Below, in pieces: positions 46,080-57,765 of a stretch of DNA of 64,000 nucleotides (position 1 is its first letter; each line of letters opens with the position of its first letter). The notes beneath the pieces are model-generated. The model was not told the DNA's origin and made no database searches. It saw only the letters and a list, made by a program, of their open reading frames with translations. Both the position numbers and the translations under genes were made by a program. This DNA is from Thysanoteuthis rhombus (taxonomy: Eukaryota; Mollusca; Cephalopoda; Oegopsida; Thysanoteuthidae): the NCBI GenBank assembly GCA_963457665.1, contig OY735209.1, positions 10,205,814-10,269,813 of the forward strand. Reading direction: 5' to 3'.

Positions 46080-46352
46080 GTGGGAGGAGTCATTTTGAAA
46101 TGTAAGTTAATGTTAAATTGATTTTTTTTATCCGGCGGCTTTCATGTTTGTTTTGTTAGTTTTTTGTTTTTGTTTTTGTTTGTTTGTTTGTTTTTTAAAA
46201 CTCGGTCTTTTTTTAATGATCATTGTCCAATAGAAGGCGAGCGAAGTGACTCATCCAATGATCACCCTTTTTCCCCAATTTTTTAATTGATCATCCCCAA
46301 CCCTAAAGACGTTGGTCTCGTGGTAGTTTCTCTTGAGAGACTAACCAGACCC
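45820..46352 (+). mobile_element. F1 dispersed repeat, copy 7, with internal (TG)n expansion
   Basis: It starts TTAGAAACTGTCAACC and carries CATAGGTTTCTTCAGTTTTC, GAAGGCGAGCGAAGTGAC and GAGACTAACCAGACCC. The middle (normally the AGAGGGCTGAAAATT region) is replaced by about 125 bases of (TG)n at 45954-46078. Confidence 0.8.
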
Positions 46353-46697
46353 GTCCGATTTAGGAAAAAAAAAAACAAAAAAAAAACATTTCTTATCCTT
46401 CATTTTTCTTTTCTTAAATCTATTATTCCTAACCAACCCACATTCATTTCTATTCGTCATTTCCCAAACCCTGACGATATCTAAAAAAGAAAAACCATTT
46501 TAAATCTTTTATTATCCCTTTTATAGTTATTATTCTTATGGGATTTGTTTCTTCTGTTGTCGATATTTATATGATAATATCATATTATATAAATACCATT
46601 GTCGTGAAATTTGTTCAGACGTCTGTTAGTCTGTCACGCGGAAATGGGAGACAGAAGCTTTAAAGAGAGTATACAGCTGTGTGACTGATGATTGGTC

Positions 46698-46976
46698 AGA
46701 GTTGCCAATTTAGATGGGGCTTCTTTTCTTTTTTTTTTTTTCGAATTTGTGATTCCAGTGTTGACAATATTTAGATTTGAAATTTTTTTTCGTGATTTGA
46801 TGTCTAGTGTAGCCAATTGAGATTTTTTTTTTAAATATTTTTTCGGATTTAGGAGTGACTTCCCGAATCAAGAGATTGAAAAATCGCATTTGAATTGGCA
46901 ACTCTTTTAATTTTCAAATTTAAGAGTGACTCCTAGAATGAAAAAAATTGAAAAATCGCTTTTAAATTGGCAACCC
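46698..46976. mobile_element. MITE-like element M1, copy 2, plus extra terminal unit
   Basis: Ends AGAGTTGCCAATTTAGATG at 46698-46716 and the inverted TTTGAATTGGCAACTCT at 46889-46905. A further partial unit repeats the right end (GAAAAATCGCTTTTAAATTG GCAACCC) to 46976. The internal GATTCCAGTGTTG and GAGTGACTTCCCGAATC match copy 1. It is non-coding. Confidence 0.8.
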
Positions 46977-47815
46977 TGCCGCTGACACTTTGTGTCTTTG
47001 TATGCATGCGCCTACAAGCTGGATTCTTCAAAGTACGGGTGCCAATCTATTTCTGGGTCGCAAGGTTATGTTAGTGATGTTGCAAAATTCTGTTGGTTGG
47101 GTCTCAGTTTCACAATAAATAAAAGTATGAATAAACATTGAGTGAGAAAAATATTGGTGATGATGAAATAATTAAGATACATATATGGATAAATGTATAT
47201 GATAATCTTATCATAACCTTTGTCATCAATAATCCATAGCCTTTGGCGGCTTTTTCGTTAGCCCCAACTAAACAAATGTTTTCATAACCAGCTAGAACGG
47301 ATATGTCAGGTTAATTTCGTTAGCGCCCCCCTCAAGAGTTTAGGTAAGGGTCAAGATTAGGATAGAAAGAGTTTTCGTTTTTTGCAGTGGGTACTCGCGA
47401 AAAAGACCCAGGATTTTTTGTCTTTTCAACAAGAAAAAGAAAATACAACTTGATCTCTATTTATTTGTGCTTCTGTACTTTAAAAGATTGGACTTTTGCT
47501 TTTGGTAAGGATTAATAGAAAAACCTGTATTAGTAACGGTAGAACTAATTCTTGCCGTCACTTAAAATTTAAACCTCATTATAGTCTATATTATCATTGT
47601 TGAATGAATTCTTCCACTATCCCAGCTGGGGATCAAGTGACAGCAAATATCCTCAATATTTCCTCCACTCTCTTCAATACACCTGCCGTCTCCAACAATG
47701 AGCAGTTCTTATCGAATCACTGCAGTCCCCACAAATGGCCCGCCCGACCAACCAGCCAATAAGGCTACAGATTCTTCTCTCTTTGAGTGCCTGTGTCTAT
47801 TTGCCTATCTGTGTG
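46977..47815. other. AT-rich non-coding DNA
   Basis: No gene or recognised repeat. Confidence 0.5.
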
Positions 47816-47985
47816 TTTGTGTGTGTGTGTCTGGGCGTTCCAGATCACATCTTTGAGGTTACAATCTAGAAATTTTCGTGAAGATACCTAGGTACCATCT
47901 AAAACAAGTACAATCAAAAAGGTGCTTTTTGAGGTCTCTATTGTCATTATGGACCAACATGACCCTTGCACAGTGTTGACAAATT
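47816..47985 (-). mobile_element. (CA)n-tailed family F2, copy 4 (minus strand)
   Basis: On the minus strand: TGGTCCATAATGACAATAGA, ..AGATTGTAACCTCAAAGATG, TGATCTGGAACGCCCAGACA and then CACACA. The order of blocks is as in the other F2 copies. Confidence 0.65.
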
Positions 47986-48129
47986 AGACGTTTATCTTTT
48001 TAGTGGGCAGAAATTGTTATTTAGATGATTTTTGATAAGAAAGGAAATTATTTTATCTAATTCATAATAGTAAAATGAGTGATATTTCTAATAAATTGAG
48101 TGATGTTTTAATAGAATAAATGTTGGAGA

Positions 48130-49130
48130 ATAAATCTGCATTCAATTTATTAATAATTGAATTTGCCTTGTTCGTCTCTCCATCTTGTATTCTGCCAACC
48201 TCAGTTGCGCATGTGATCTCTGGGGATCCACGTTGTGAGTCATGATGTCCATAGGTCATCTGCCATTCTTACAACATGACTAGCCCATAGCCATTTTGAG
48301 TTTTTTTTAATGGATTCTATGATGTCTTAGACTCCTGACTTCCTGATATCTTGTGCTGTCTTGTGATCTCTCCATGCACTGTTGAGCACGATTCTCTCAT
48401 GCATACGTTGCATGCTTCTCTAACAGCGGATCAGTCTCTTTATTAGGTTCCATGTTTCATCTCCATAGGTGACTGTCGGGAGAATGCACTGGTCGTGTAC
48501 TATTCTTTTTAGGACTGATAGGATCTTCTTGTTTTTGAAGGTTGAGCTTGCTCTGCTGAAGACTTGCCATCCTAGAGCGATTCTTCGCTTGATTTCTTCT
48601 TCTTTTGTGGGTTTCAGGGATATTTGTTGTCCTAGGTAGATATTGTGGTCTACTTTGGCCAGTTCTGCGTCTTAAATCTTGATCGTTGTGTTCTTATTTC
48701 CGACGTGATTGTTTAGTTAATTTTTTAGTTGGAAGTCGTGTCGTTTGCAAATCTGAAGTTGCTCAGATATTAGCCGTCTATTTTTATTCCTCCATTCTCC
48801 CAGTTTAGGTTTTGGAAGATCATCTTGAGGCAGGCTGTAAAGGGTTTGGGTGAGCTGGATTCACCTTGTCTTACCTCTTTTTGGAGCTGGATGAGCTCAT
48901 ATTCTTTATATGTAGCCTGATGAAGGAGCTGCTGTGACTTTATATTTGTTGTAGTACTCTGACGTATACAGGGTCTACACCTTGTAGAGTGATGGCCTTC
49001 AGGACCATGGGAATTTCCACTGAGTCGAAGGCTTTCTTGAAGTCTATAGATGCTAAAGCGAGTGGCATTTTTATTCTGCTGCTTTTTCTTTCAGCTGATT
49101 TATTGAATAGAGATGGTCCATGTAGCATAA
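48130..49130 (-). pseudogene. RTE-type LINE ORF2 remnant, RT domain to near C-terminus
   Basis: Minus frames give ALASIDFKKAFDSVE (RT motif A, catalytic Asp present), VLKAITLQGVDPVYVRVLQQ, EVRQGESSSPKPFTACLKMI, NWENGGIKIDG, FRFANDT (catalytic box with Asn for the first Asp, 48740-48751), then a jump to NNHVGNKNTTIKI. That jump omits about 60-70 residues present at 38811-39149. It continues with IYLGQQISLKPTKEEEIKRR, RIALGWQVFSRASSTFKNKK, DQCILPTVTYGDETWN, then ASHVVRMADDLWTS, WIPRDHMRN and RWRDE. The last ~30 residues and TGA tail are missing near 48150. It is inactive. Confidence 0.9.
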
Positions 49131-50136
49131 ATTAACTAATTGCAAGTCTCCTGAAGTTTTCAGCACCCTTTCTGGTGTTCTTGCTGACTTGAGCACCGCT
49201 GTGGTCTGGAAGTCTCAATTCTCCATCTGAACTCTACCTCTTCCTCTCTATTCGTAATAATACTTGACTTTAAACGGTTTCTAGGGCTTTCACGGTTATT
49301 GGTTACCCTGTTTCACCAATGTCCACGCACTACGTCTCAATATATAACCATTTCTTTACTATCAACCAGTTTCACTATGTAGCCTATTTGAAAGGTTTTA
49401 TTCAATATTTTCAGTGTTTTGGGTTTTTTTTTTCATTTTCTTTGTTTAATTCTACATCCAATCTCAGTGGCTTAGATAGGGGCAGTCCTTTTGAATATAA
49501 AGGACTCATATCATAGTCTTTCACTTATCCGAAACAATAAAATCTGATGAACTGAGATGTGCTTATCTGCGCGTGCGCGCACGCATGCGCAAAACAGTAT
49601 ATTATAAAGCATTTAAGTTTGATAAGTATCTCTGGGTATGCGAATCCTTGCGTGCCTGGAAGCATTTTTAAGTTGTTCGTTATAATTACAACATAAAATT
49701 CATTGATTAGGAATATGACAAAGAGAAAAAGAAATCTTGAGAGATTGATTAACGAACCGTTGGATTAATTTCGTTTTCCTATTTTCTTACACGGATCTAT
49801 TCCTTACAGTTATTTCCAGTGAAGGTTTCATTTTTATGACCATGAATTATACAAAATCCATATTCATTTGAACAATGTATATTTTTACATGCACGTTAAG
49901 GGCAATCCCAACTTACATGCGACTAAATTTCGGTTGACTATTAAATTTGCTGCAACGATGGTAAAATGTAAAGTTCTACACACTCGCTCACTCGATGTTA
50001 AAAAAAAATGGTGACAAAATTAGGTGCACAGTTTTTAACACCGAGCGAATAGGTGTGGAACATTATTATTTACGATCATTAAGCACTCATATAAATACAA
50101 AATAATGATATATGTTTTATTCTATATTTTCAATTT
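49131..50136. other. AT-rich non-coding DNA
   Basis: No recognisable gene. 49565-49590 has GCGCGTGCGCGCACGCATGCGC, an alternating purine-pyrimidine (Z-DNA prone) stretch with dyad symmetry. Confidence 0.5.
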
Positions 50137-50718
50137 GTTAGGAAACGTCATCCAAAACTGTCAGAAAAGGTTTCTTCAGTTTTTAACTCAGTCCGGCTGT
50201 CCGACTATACATACATGTATGTATCTGTTTCACCAACATATTCAGCCAATCATGTAAACAGTTTGACTTTTGTCTGCTATGTGAGCTTTGGACCTTGCAG
50301 GTCAGCAGCTGGTCTTAGAGACCACCCTAGAGCACATGGGCGTGGTGGAACGAAGCAGGGTGTCCAGGTAAAGTGATGGGACGGCTACCATCAGGCAAGA
50401 TAGAGCAACCATCATCTATATATGTATCACGCGGACAGGTCGTTCCAATGTCGCTTTATGTTGTTACTTTCAAATTGTCCCCCTGAATAGGTTTTTAGAG
50501 GGGGTGTCGATTTGCAATGTAATTGTATGCTAAGTTGGTTCCCAGTTTGTGCCCAGTAGCATCTATGCCTGATCTCTTTTTTGGAGATCACTACCCAACA
50601 AAAAGGCGGGAGAAGAATATTTTTTCTCCAATTTTTTTTATTTGATCACCTCAACATGGCATGCAGCCATAATAAGCATGTCACACGACGGTTTCTATTG
50701 AGTGACTAACCAGACCTG
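50137..50718 (+). mobile_element. F1 dispersed repeat, copy 8, carrying a nested insertion
   Basis: It starts GTTAGGAAACGTCATCC, has AAGGTTTCTTCAGTTTTTAA, and resumes with CACGCGGACAGGTCGTTCCA, AAAAAGGCGGGAGAAGAA and ACGACGGTTTCTATTGAGTG, ending in ACTAACCAGACCTG. About 200 bases (50226-50428) with no counterpart in other copies interrupt it. Confidence 0.82.
50226..50428. mobile_element. Unidentified ~200-bp insertion inside F1
   Basis: The insert is flanked by TATGTATC on both sides (50218-50225 and 50421-50428), consistent with an 8-bp target duplication, although GTAT repeats are common at this site in F1. It contains GAGCACATGGGCGTGGTGGA and GGACGGCTACCATCAGG-like sequence and is GC-richer than F1. 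No terminal inverted repeat was seen. Confidence 0.5.
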
Positions 50719-51847
50719 TTTATCAGTTCATCCTTTTATTATGCACACAATTTCTGATAAAATCTTTATTTACTTTTGTTGAGTACTTTTCTGTACCACT
50801 TCTTTTGTGTTTCAATGACCGTTAGTCAAGCAGCATGGATTGTAAATAAAGAATCCATCCGGGCAAGATATCATATTTTATATATTTTACCTTAAATATC
50901 ATATAGTTGTATAAGATATACACGTGACCCAGAGACATACAATGTGTGGATTCTGGGAATATGTTCGCTGAGCTCATTTTCATGTCTTATAGCAGTTAAT
51001 ATAAAATTGAATAAGAAAAGATTTCCAATCTTTCTAATTATCTACTGGATATGAATTGCGACCCCAGTGGATTAAAACGTACGTTTATGATATGTTCATG
51101 ATTGGTACTTTTACTATAGCCAATTTAATCCATATTAAATCCAAATATAGGATTTAATACAGTTAAAACAATAATCAGTCTGGATTAGAAAAACATTTGG
51201 TGTATTCAAGTACTTTTGATTACTGACACAATACTGATACAACGTTTTGATAAACTACATACATTAATGAAATTCATTCATTCATGTATTCGTTCATTTA
51301 GAAAAATGTTTGGAATATAACAATAAAAAAAACGTGTTTAAATTTTGGTAATTTTTATTGGCTCTCAAATATCTTCAGTTATTTGTATATATTTCTTACA
51401 TTAAGTTTTATCACATATGATGTATACTAACTCTCTATAAAATTTCATAAAGTCATACATAAAGCAAATTTTAGTTCCTAAAATTATCTTCCTTTTCCTT
51501 GTAACAATGATATATACGTAGAAATACGTGAAAACCCGTAGTTCTATGACCAACATAACACGTAAACAAAAATGGTCAGCGATCAAAGAAGAGGAGGAAT
51601 GAATAAGGGTGTTATTTCAAACTCTATGCGCCATCAGTATCCAAGTGGTCCAATAAATTAGTGCAGACCAAGGCTACATAGATTTTCGCATGGGTGCAGG
51701 TTTAAACCTCGTCCAGGTCTCATCTCATTATTTTCCAATCATCGTTGTTGTTTCGCACATCAACGTAAATATTTCAGATCGAGGAAAATTTAGTTCCTAA
51801 GACTGCCTTTCCTTATTCACAATGTCGGATCCTGATATCCATTACTT

Positions 51848-51903
<56 letters not shown>

Positions 51904-52700
51904 AATGAGACAAACTCAGGAGTAAAAGTTTATGGAGATTCTAATAATCTATCGACAAATTGATTAATAAGTATTCTATATATGTATGTATACATATGTA
52001 CAGATTTTCCTGTTGAGAACGACAGATGAGGGTTCTGTAGAAAAAATCACAGCAACCAGTGAGATTGCATGTGTACATACAATCGCATCGGTGTTTCCCA
52101 CACTCCACAAACTGTAGCTGTCGTCAGTCACCAATGCCGTTTGCTTCCTCGAATGGTGAGTCAAACCAGCCTAACTGCAAATAGCAAAACCACAATGACA
52201 AATAAAATCAGTATTCATAGGGAACCAACGATGTCGCTCTTTTGTTAAGGCACGTAACTCATCAGAGTGTTCAAAGGCATCATTATTTGTGAAGCAGGTC
52301 TACCTTCATGCGTTTCGATCTTTTGCAAGGCCCTAAAACAAAGAAAAGTCAATGTCCGGTCAATCAAGATTATGCTTCAATTCCTTATAACAAAGAACGA
52401 ACCGGCTTATTGGACGTGATGCATCCTGAAGCTGGTCATAGAAAAAGCTTCTTGGGGATTCTGCCTTATTTCATCTTGACGAGCTGTACTGACCATCTCA
52501 TTTGAACTTTATTCAAAGAGGCTTCACTACCAGATAGTTTACACTTCGCAAGAACTATTTCTCATTTTGGCATCTCATTTAATTCAACATATTTTCCTTG
52601 AGCAACGCATATGAAAAGAGCCGAGCTCTGGTTTATGTGCATCCCAATAGGGAACCCATGACTCTGGACTATAAAGAAGATCTAAGCATTACTATCAGAT
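50719..52700. other. AT-rich non-coding DNA with one (TA)n
   Basis: (TA)~25 at 51850-51900. A 65-codon frame at 52308-52505 has no recognised motif. No gene supported. Confidence 0.5.
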
Positions 52701-52805
52701 CGATTATGTTATCATACGACGTCGAGATACGTGTGATGTGAATCTAACTTGGTCTCTTTCAATCATAAGTTAATATTATCTAAAATAACTTAGAAATAAA
52801 CGCAT

Positions 52806-53190
52806 AAAATCACTCCGTGGAGTAGACTGGAGTAAACTAAAAGATCCTGATCATATAAAATCTTTTCAAGATGATTGCCATAAAAGATTTTCTAATATTA
52901 AAATCACCATTGACACTATCGAATCTGCATGGTTAAATTCAAGAAATGCAATACATGATTCAGCTATGGGAACATTGGGATATATCCGTAGGGAACATCA
53001 GGACTGGTTTGTCTTCAATGATTCAGATATAATATTTCTTTTGGAAAGCGTGCATGAAAAACAAAAGATTGATAGAAATTGCACTTCAAAACAATGAGCT
53101 TCTAAAAATGCCAAGCAGCAATCACAATCGAAGTTTAGGAAATTAAAGAAGTTTGGTGGAGAAATAAGGCACATAACTTGTCTGCGAGGA
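52806..53190 (+). pseudogene. LINE ORF2 fragment between endonuclease and RT
   Basis: One open frame reads IKSLRGVDWSKLKDPDHIKS, FQDDCHKRFSNIKITIDTIE, SAWLNSRNAIHDSAMGTLGY, IRREHQDWFVFNDSDIIFLL, ESVHEKQKIDRNCTSKQ and stops at TGA. A shifted frame then continues VWWRNKAHNLSARK. The pattern of W..LKDP, a W-containing middle, QDWF..ND..I..LL and then WW..KA is the linker region between the endonuclease and RT domains of common animal non-LTR elements (a type unlike the RTE copies here). There is no intact RT after it. Exact clade not assigned. Confidence 0.68.
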
Positions 53191-53394
53191 AATAATTTTT
53201 ATGGTGCAAAGATATAACAACTCTTGAAACATAACAACTGACGACGTGGATATAACATCCGGCAATCAATGTAATACTTGAACATATTATGAATTTTGTC
53301 CCAACTATGTGCTTTATATTGTTTCTTCGTGCTAAAATAAAAGCTATGCTTAGCTTGGGTACAGTATTTACTGATATAACAAATAAATATACAT

Positions 53395-53590
53395 ACATCA
53401 ATGGTAAGAGCATAGCTTCCTTGAAGTAGCCACCCTATAGGTCATAGGTTCGATTCCTGCAGAACCCCTATTTTCTCTAATTGTTTATTTTATTTACATT
53501 GTCTGATCTAAATGATATATTCCCCGTGTAGTAAAGAGAGATCATTTCAAAAAGAGTTTCAATATAATATCACGCAAATTATAACCGTAC
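53395..53590 (+). mobile_element. S1 tRNA-derived SINE, plus-strand copy
   Basis: Head ATCAATGGTAAGAGCATAGC (A-box region), TTGAAGTAGCCACCCTATAG and CATAGGTTCGATTCCTGCAG (B box), then AACCCC, body TGTTTATTTTATTTACATTG, GATATATTCCCCGTGTAGTA and GAGATCATTTCAAAAAGAGT, and tail TTCAATATAATATCACGCAA. It confirms head-body-tail order for the family. The T-arm is nearly intact. Confidence 0.85.
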
Positions 53591-53608
53591 ATATGTATAT
53601 ATATATAC

Positions 53609-53610
<2 letters not shown>

Positions 53611-53649
<39 letters not shown>
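53611..53649. repeat. (TG)n microsatellite
   Basis: About 19 TG units shortly after the SINE tail. Confidence 0.94.
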
Positions 53650-53651
<2 letters not shown>

Positions 53652-54111
53652 CCCACATATGTATGCTGTAGTTTGTCTGAGTCCCCTAAAATGTGGCCTT
53701 ATATCAGACTAAACTAAGTTTAGAAAATGCCTCGTTATTACAAGAGCCACGATTCACAGATATTTCATAGACATGGTGGCAACAAAATATCATTATAATC
53801 ATCTTCATCAATAAGCTTTTCATAGTATTTTTTTCTCATTGTTCTTCTTCTTAACAGCAGTAGTTGTAGTATTATAAGTTGTAGTAAGCGAGAAGGATTT
53901 ATGAAAGGCTTTGAGCTATTGCCAGGGAATATTTATTGAAATCGCGATTGACAGAACGAAAGTACGCTAATCGGGATGGGTGATTGCTGGAGCGTTGTTA
54001 AGTAAAGTGACACGCACGCATGCTCCGAGACGGACGAACAAGACAAAAGATAAGAATGAGGAAAGGCGTTAAAAAGAAAGACAAGCAAGCAGCGAGCCAA
54101 CTAAAACCCAT

Positions 54112-54114
54112 TAT

Positions 54115-54191
<77 letters not shown>
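54112..54191. repeat. (TA)n microsatellite
   Basis: TA-rich from 54112, pure from about 54130 to 54191 (about 30 units). Confidence 0.96.
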
Positions 54192-54194
<3 letters not shown>

Positions 54195-54595
54195 TAGCTG
54201 GAGTACCCCACGTTGCCCGGGAAAAAAATTAACTTACTTCTGTTCTGAAGGAAGAAAAAAAATGGGGTATAAGGAGCAGATTTGGCACGTTTAATTGAAA
54301 TTTAGATGAAGCTGCATCTTTTTGGAAAATGATTGCGAATGGTCGTAATATGGGTAGAAAGTAGTGTTCAAAGTCAGAACCAGTCAGACAGCCGTCTGTC
54401 ATGAAGAAGAGAATGGAAGTTGCTCATGGAATTTGACAATGGCTGACTGCATTGCTACTGCTCAACACTGTCGCAGATTTTACGTGAATATTATGAAAAA
54501 CCGTTATATATATATATTACTCGTTCATGATAAGCTATACTGCAATGTTCTTCCAACTTTGGAATAGAGCACTCTGGTGGATGGTGAATTGTGCG

Positions 54596-54917
54596 TAAGT
54601 AAATATATCGTTTAAATTCAGTCTTACTGACCGTCCAGTTCTGCGTAGGGCAGGAGTAAAATGCCAGCCTCTGGGGCTGAAGCGAATGTTTTCGATCCTA
54701 CCTCATGGTACTGGATGGATAATGGATAGTCTATTGCCATACTGAAGAGTTGTAATACAACGAAACAGCTATCTGTTGATGTCACAATTATTATTATTTA
54801 TATATACCAAGAGGTAGGATCGAAAACCTTTGCTTCAGACCAAGGGGCTGGCATTCCACCTCTGCCCTACGCAGAAGTGGGCGGTCAGTAAGACTGAATT
54901 TAAGCGATATATTTACT

Positions 54918-54919
<2 letters not shown>
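54596..54919. repeat. Long inverted repeat, two 108-bp arms and 108-bp loop
   Basis: Left arm 54596-54703 contains TCAGTCTTACTGACCGTCCA, TCTGCGTAGGGCAG, ATGCCAGCC and TTTTCGATCCTACCT. Right arm 54812-54919 is its reverse complement (AGGTAGGATCGAAAACC, GGCTGGCATTCC, CTGCCCTACGCAGA, GGTCAGTAAGACTGAA) at roughly 85-90% by eye. The loop holds TACAACGAAACAGCT, also found beside the (TA)n array at 1390. A (TA)n-(TG)n array abuts the right arm. No coding capacity. Confidence 0.92.

Positions 54920-54994
<75 letters not shown>
54920..54994. repeat. (TA)n-(TG)n compound array
   Basis: (TA)~22 followed by (TG)~13, starting right at the end of the long inverted repeat. Confidence 0.95.
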
Positions 54995-55900
54995 ATTTGT
55001 TTGTTTGTGTGCGTGCATCTGTGAATGTATTATACGGTGGTCTATACATATATAGTCTAAAAAAATGTTACAGCTTTAAATAATAAACATAGAAAATCTT
55101 CTTCAAAACATTTTTTGTCACTCCAATCACCAATATCCCAATATCTGTCAATGAAATTTATGTAATTTTCCCCAGTGTTTTTTCCCGTTTCAGATATATT
55201 TTGTTATTAAGGTACAATTCATAAATTGTCTCTTGTTGGTATCATCAGTTGTTTATCATGTAACCGTTCCAGGGATTCTAAAAACAATACAGTTATATTA
55301 ACATGACCCCCAAGCAGTGTTGATCAAACAACAACTCCCTTTCTTATTACGTAGTTCATACCATACATGTAGTTTTTCATTTTATATCAGGTTTTTATGT
55401 GTATTGTATAATGATATTATTTTATACTACATATTTATTTTTCGAAACAAGGCTTACTTACGTAGGTTACCAAAAAACATTTTTAATGATGAGGGATAAA
55501 TAAGTATAACAACAGACATGACTTGCTGTTCGTATCATTTCTATTCATGTTCACCCATGTGAAATCTAAATCTGTTGTGTCGGTTTTAATCCCAGAATGC
55601 ATGCCAACCAACTTATGATATCATATTTAAGAATATTAATTACACAGAAAAAAACTTCTTCGAGTCGATTCTCTACCAACATATTCAACCGAAGAATTTG
55701 ACAATTTTTCCCAAAACCTTAAAGATAATTTTTTCACGTCCAATAACATACAGCTTCCATCAAATGTTTTTTTAACATTTTTAATTATCAAAGAAAGTAT
55801 TCTTATAGACATGGTTGAAAAGGAACCACTTTCCAGCGGGTAGTAACACCTCAATGGGCGATCCTATGGATATACTTGAACAATTTCTTACATGACATTC
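54995..55900. other. AT-rich non-coding DNA
   Basis: No gene recognised in short frames at 55317-55854. Confidence 0.5.
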
Positions 55901-55901
55901 C

Positions 55902-55911
55902 ATACACACAC

Positions 55912-56001
<90 letters not shown>

Positions 56002-56025
56002 AGAGAGAGAGAGAGAGAGAGAGAG
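55902..56025. repeat. (CA)n-(TA)n-(GA)n compound array
   Basis: CA to 55947, TA to 55998, then GA to about 56025. Confidence 0.96.
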
Positions 56026-57328
56026 CATTTTCCAGGAGTGATAAAAAATATTGATTGGTTCGGTGATTATAATATCAAACAAGAAAATTATGTTATTGCA
56101 CTTCATGCCACATAATTGGAAACATTTTTTTTTTATATTATGAAATTTTTTATGAAAAACTATCATACATCCTTTATTTTTGCAAGTTATGCCAATAATA
56201 CTTGATGATATTTAGATGATATAGTATCAGATTTGGTAAGAATCAGCTTTGATTCATATTTTTAGAATATTCTTATCAGTTCACTATTCTGAAATCTAAA
56301 ACGGTCGTCCTTAACATTCATAGAAAAACTGGCAACATTTTTTTCTGAACCTGGATGTTTTTTTAGATATGATTTAACCTTGTTGCCAATATTCTATCCA
56401 TCCATTAAATGATAGCTTCTCTTTTCTGATTGACTATATACTTGACGAGGAAAAGATAGAAAGAAGTAATAAACACTGGAAGGAGTTTGAAGTATGGGAA
56501 TCTAGTGAAAATGATCCACCGGGAGCCTGACTGGAAAGATATGTATATATCACTTATACTTAGTCTCTAAGTATAAGTAATATACTCAATCACAGCCAAT
56601 AATTGAACAACCTTAGTCATGTAAAAAAAAATCCATCAAAAAATCAATATGGTTATAATAAATTCTTCGTATGACATCACTAGTGTTTTCCACTGGGAAA
56701 CATCAAAAATTGAGTAACAAAAAAAAAATCGATACATCTAGATTCTCCAAAATATTATTAATTTATGAATTAATATATGATATATAAATAATGTATATTA
56801 TCAATAAACTCATCAAAATAAAGGCTGCAGAGGGCAAAAAAACTTCTATTTTTTCCAAAACTCAAAAACAGAAAAAAAACCTAACATAATTTAGAAAGGT
56901 TCTAATGCATGACTGATGCAAATTTTCAAGTCCGTGGACAAAACGACATGGCCAGGAGTGATGAAACACACAAACACAGACACTTAAACAAACAGAGAAA
57001 CAGACGCTATAATGAAGAAAAGTGATAAAACCCTATTGCCACCTTTGGTGGCTATGGTTGTTATCGATGTTAATAATGAACCGACCGATTCACCTTCCCG
57101 ACAGCATAACCGCCAATCTGTTGATGAAGTAGGTGCTCTTACAACCGGGAATGTTAGTGAGAAAGCAAAATGGCGGAGCTCAATATCAGACACTAGAGGG
57201 GATGCTTTTAAAAATATAGGGTTCCTATGCACTAATCTAGATGCACTACACACCCTTTCCCTCTTGGCAATCGATGGTACCGCTTCGGTATAAAAAATCA
57301 TCATCAAATAAATTTTCTGGACAAAATT
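56026..57328. other. AT-rich DNA with an unrecognised 93-codon frame
   Basis: An ATG frame at 57012-57293 (93 codons) has a balanced composition (starts MKKSDKTLLPPLVAMVVIDV) but no family I recognise, and the opposite strand is equally open, so coding is unproven. A perfect palindrome GCCACCTTTGGTGGC lies at 57039-57053. Confidence 0.3.
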
Positions 57329-57765
57329 TCATCATCATCATCAGTCTTTTATCGTCTTCCGTTGGAGATAGACCCCCTTGATGATACTCCACACCTCTCT
57401 ATCGAAGGCGTCGAGGAGCGAATTCTTTGGGAACTTGTCTAGTTCATCGCTCTATCTTGTGTTTTGCTGGTCTAGGTTTTGCATGCAATTTCTGTGAATC
57501 TGCGTTGTGTGTGGTGATGTCCATCGGTTGTACGTCATTCTTGCAACATGAGCAGCCGATTGACAATTGAGTTTTTCGAATGGATTTTATGATATCTCGA
57601 ACTCGTTTTTTTTTTCTTGATATATTTTGCTGTTTTGTGAGTTCTCCAAGTCAAGTTGAGTTTTCTGCTCCATAGGTGACTATCGGGTGATACATTGGTT
57701 CTTTTTTGGGCTAATGGGATTTTCTTGTTCTTGAAGATTGAAATTGCGCTGTTGAAGGCTCAAAA
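57329..57765 (-). pseudogene. RTE-type LINE ORF2 C-terminus with (TGA)n tail, minus strand
   Basis: On the minus strand the post-RT blocks of the first RTE subfamily appear in order: a YNQC/YGAE-like remnant, then RDIIKSI-like, HVARMTYNRWTS-like, RWRDELDKFPKNS-like and KTDDDD-type end at the (ATC)n written at 57329-57343 on the plus strand. Compared with sister copies it has internal gaps (around 57655) and many stops. 5'-truncated. Confidence 0.8.
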
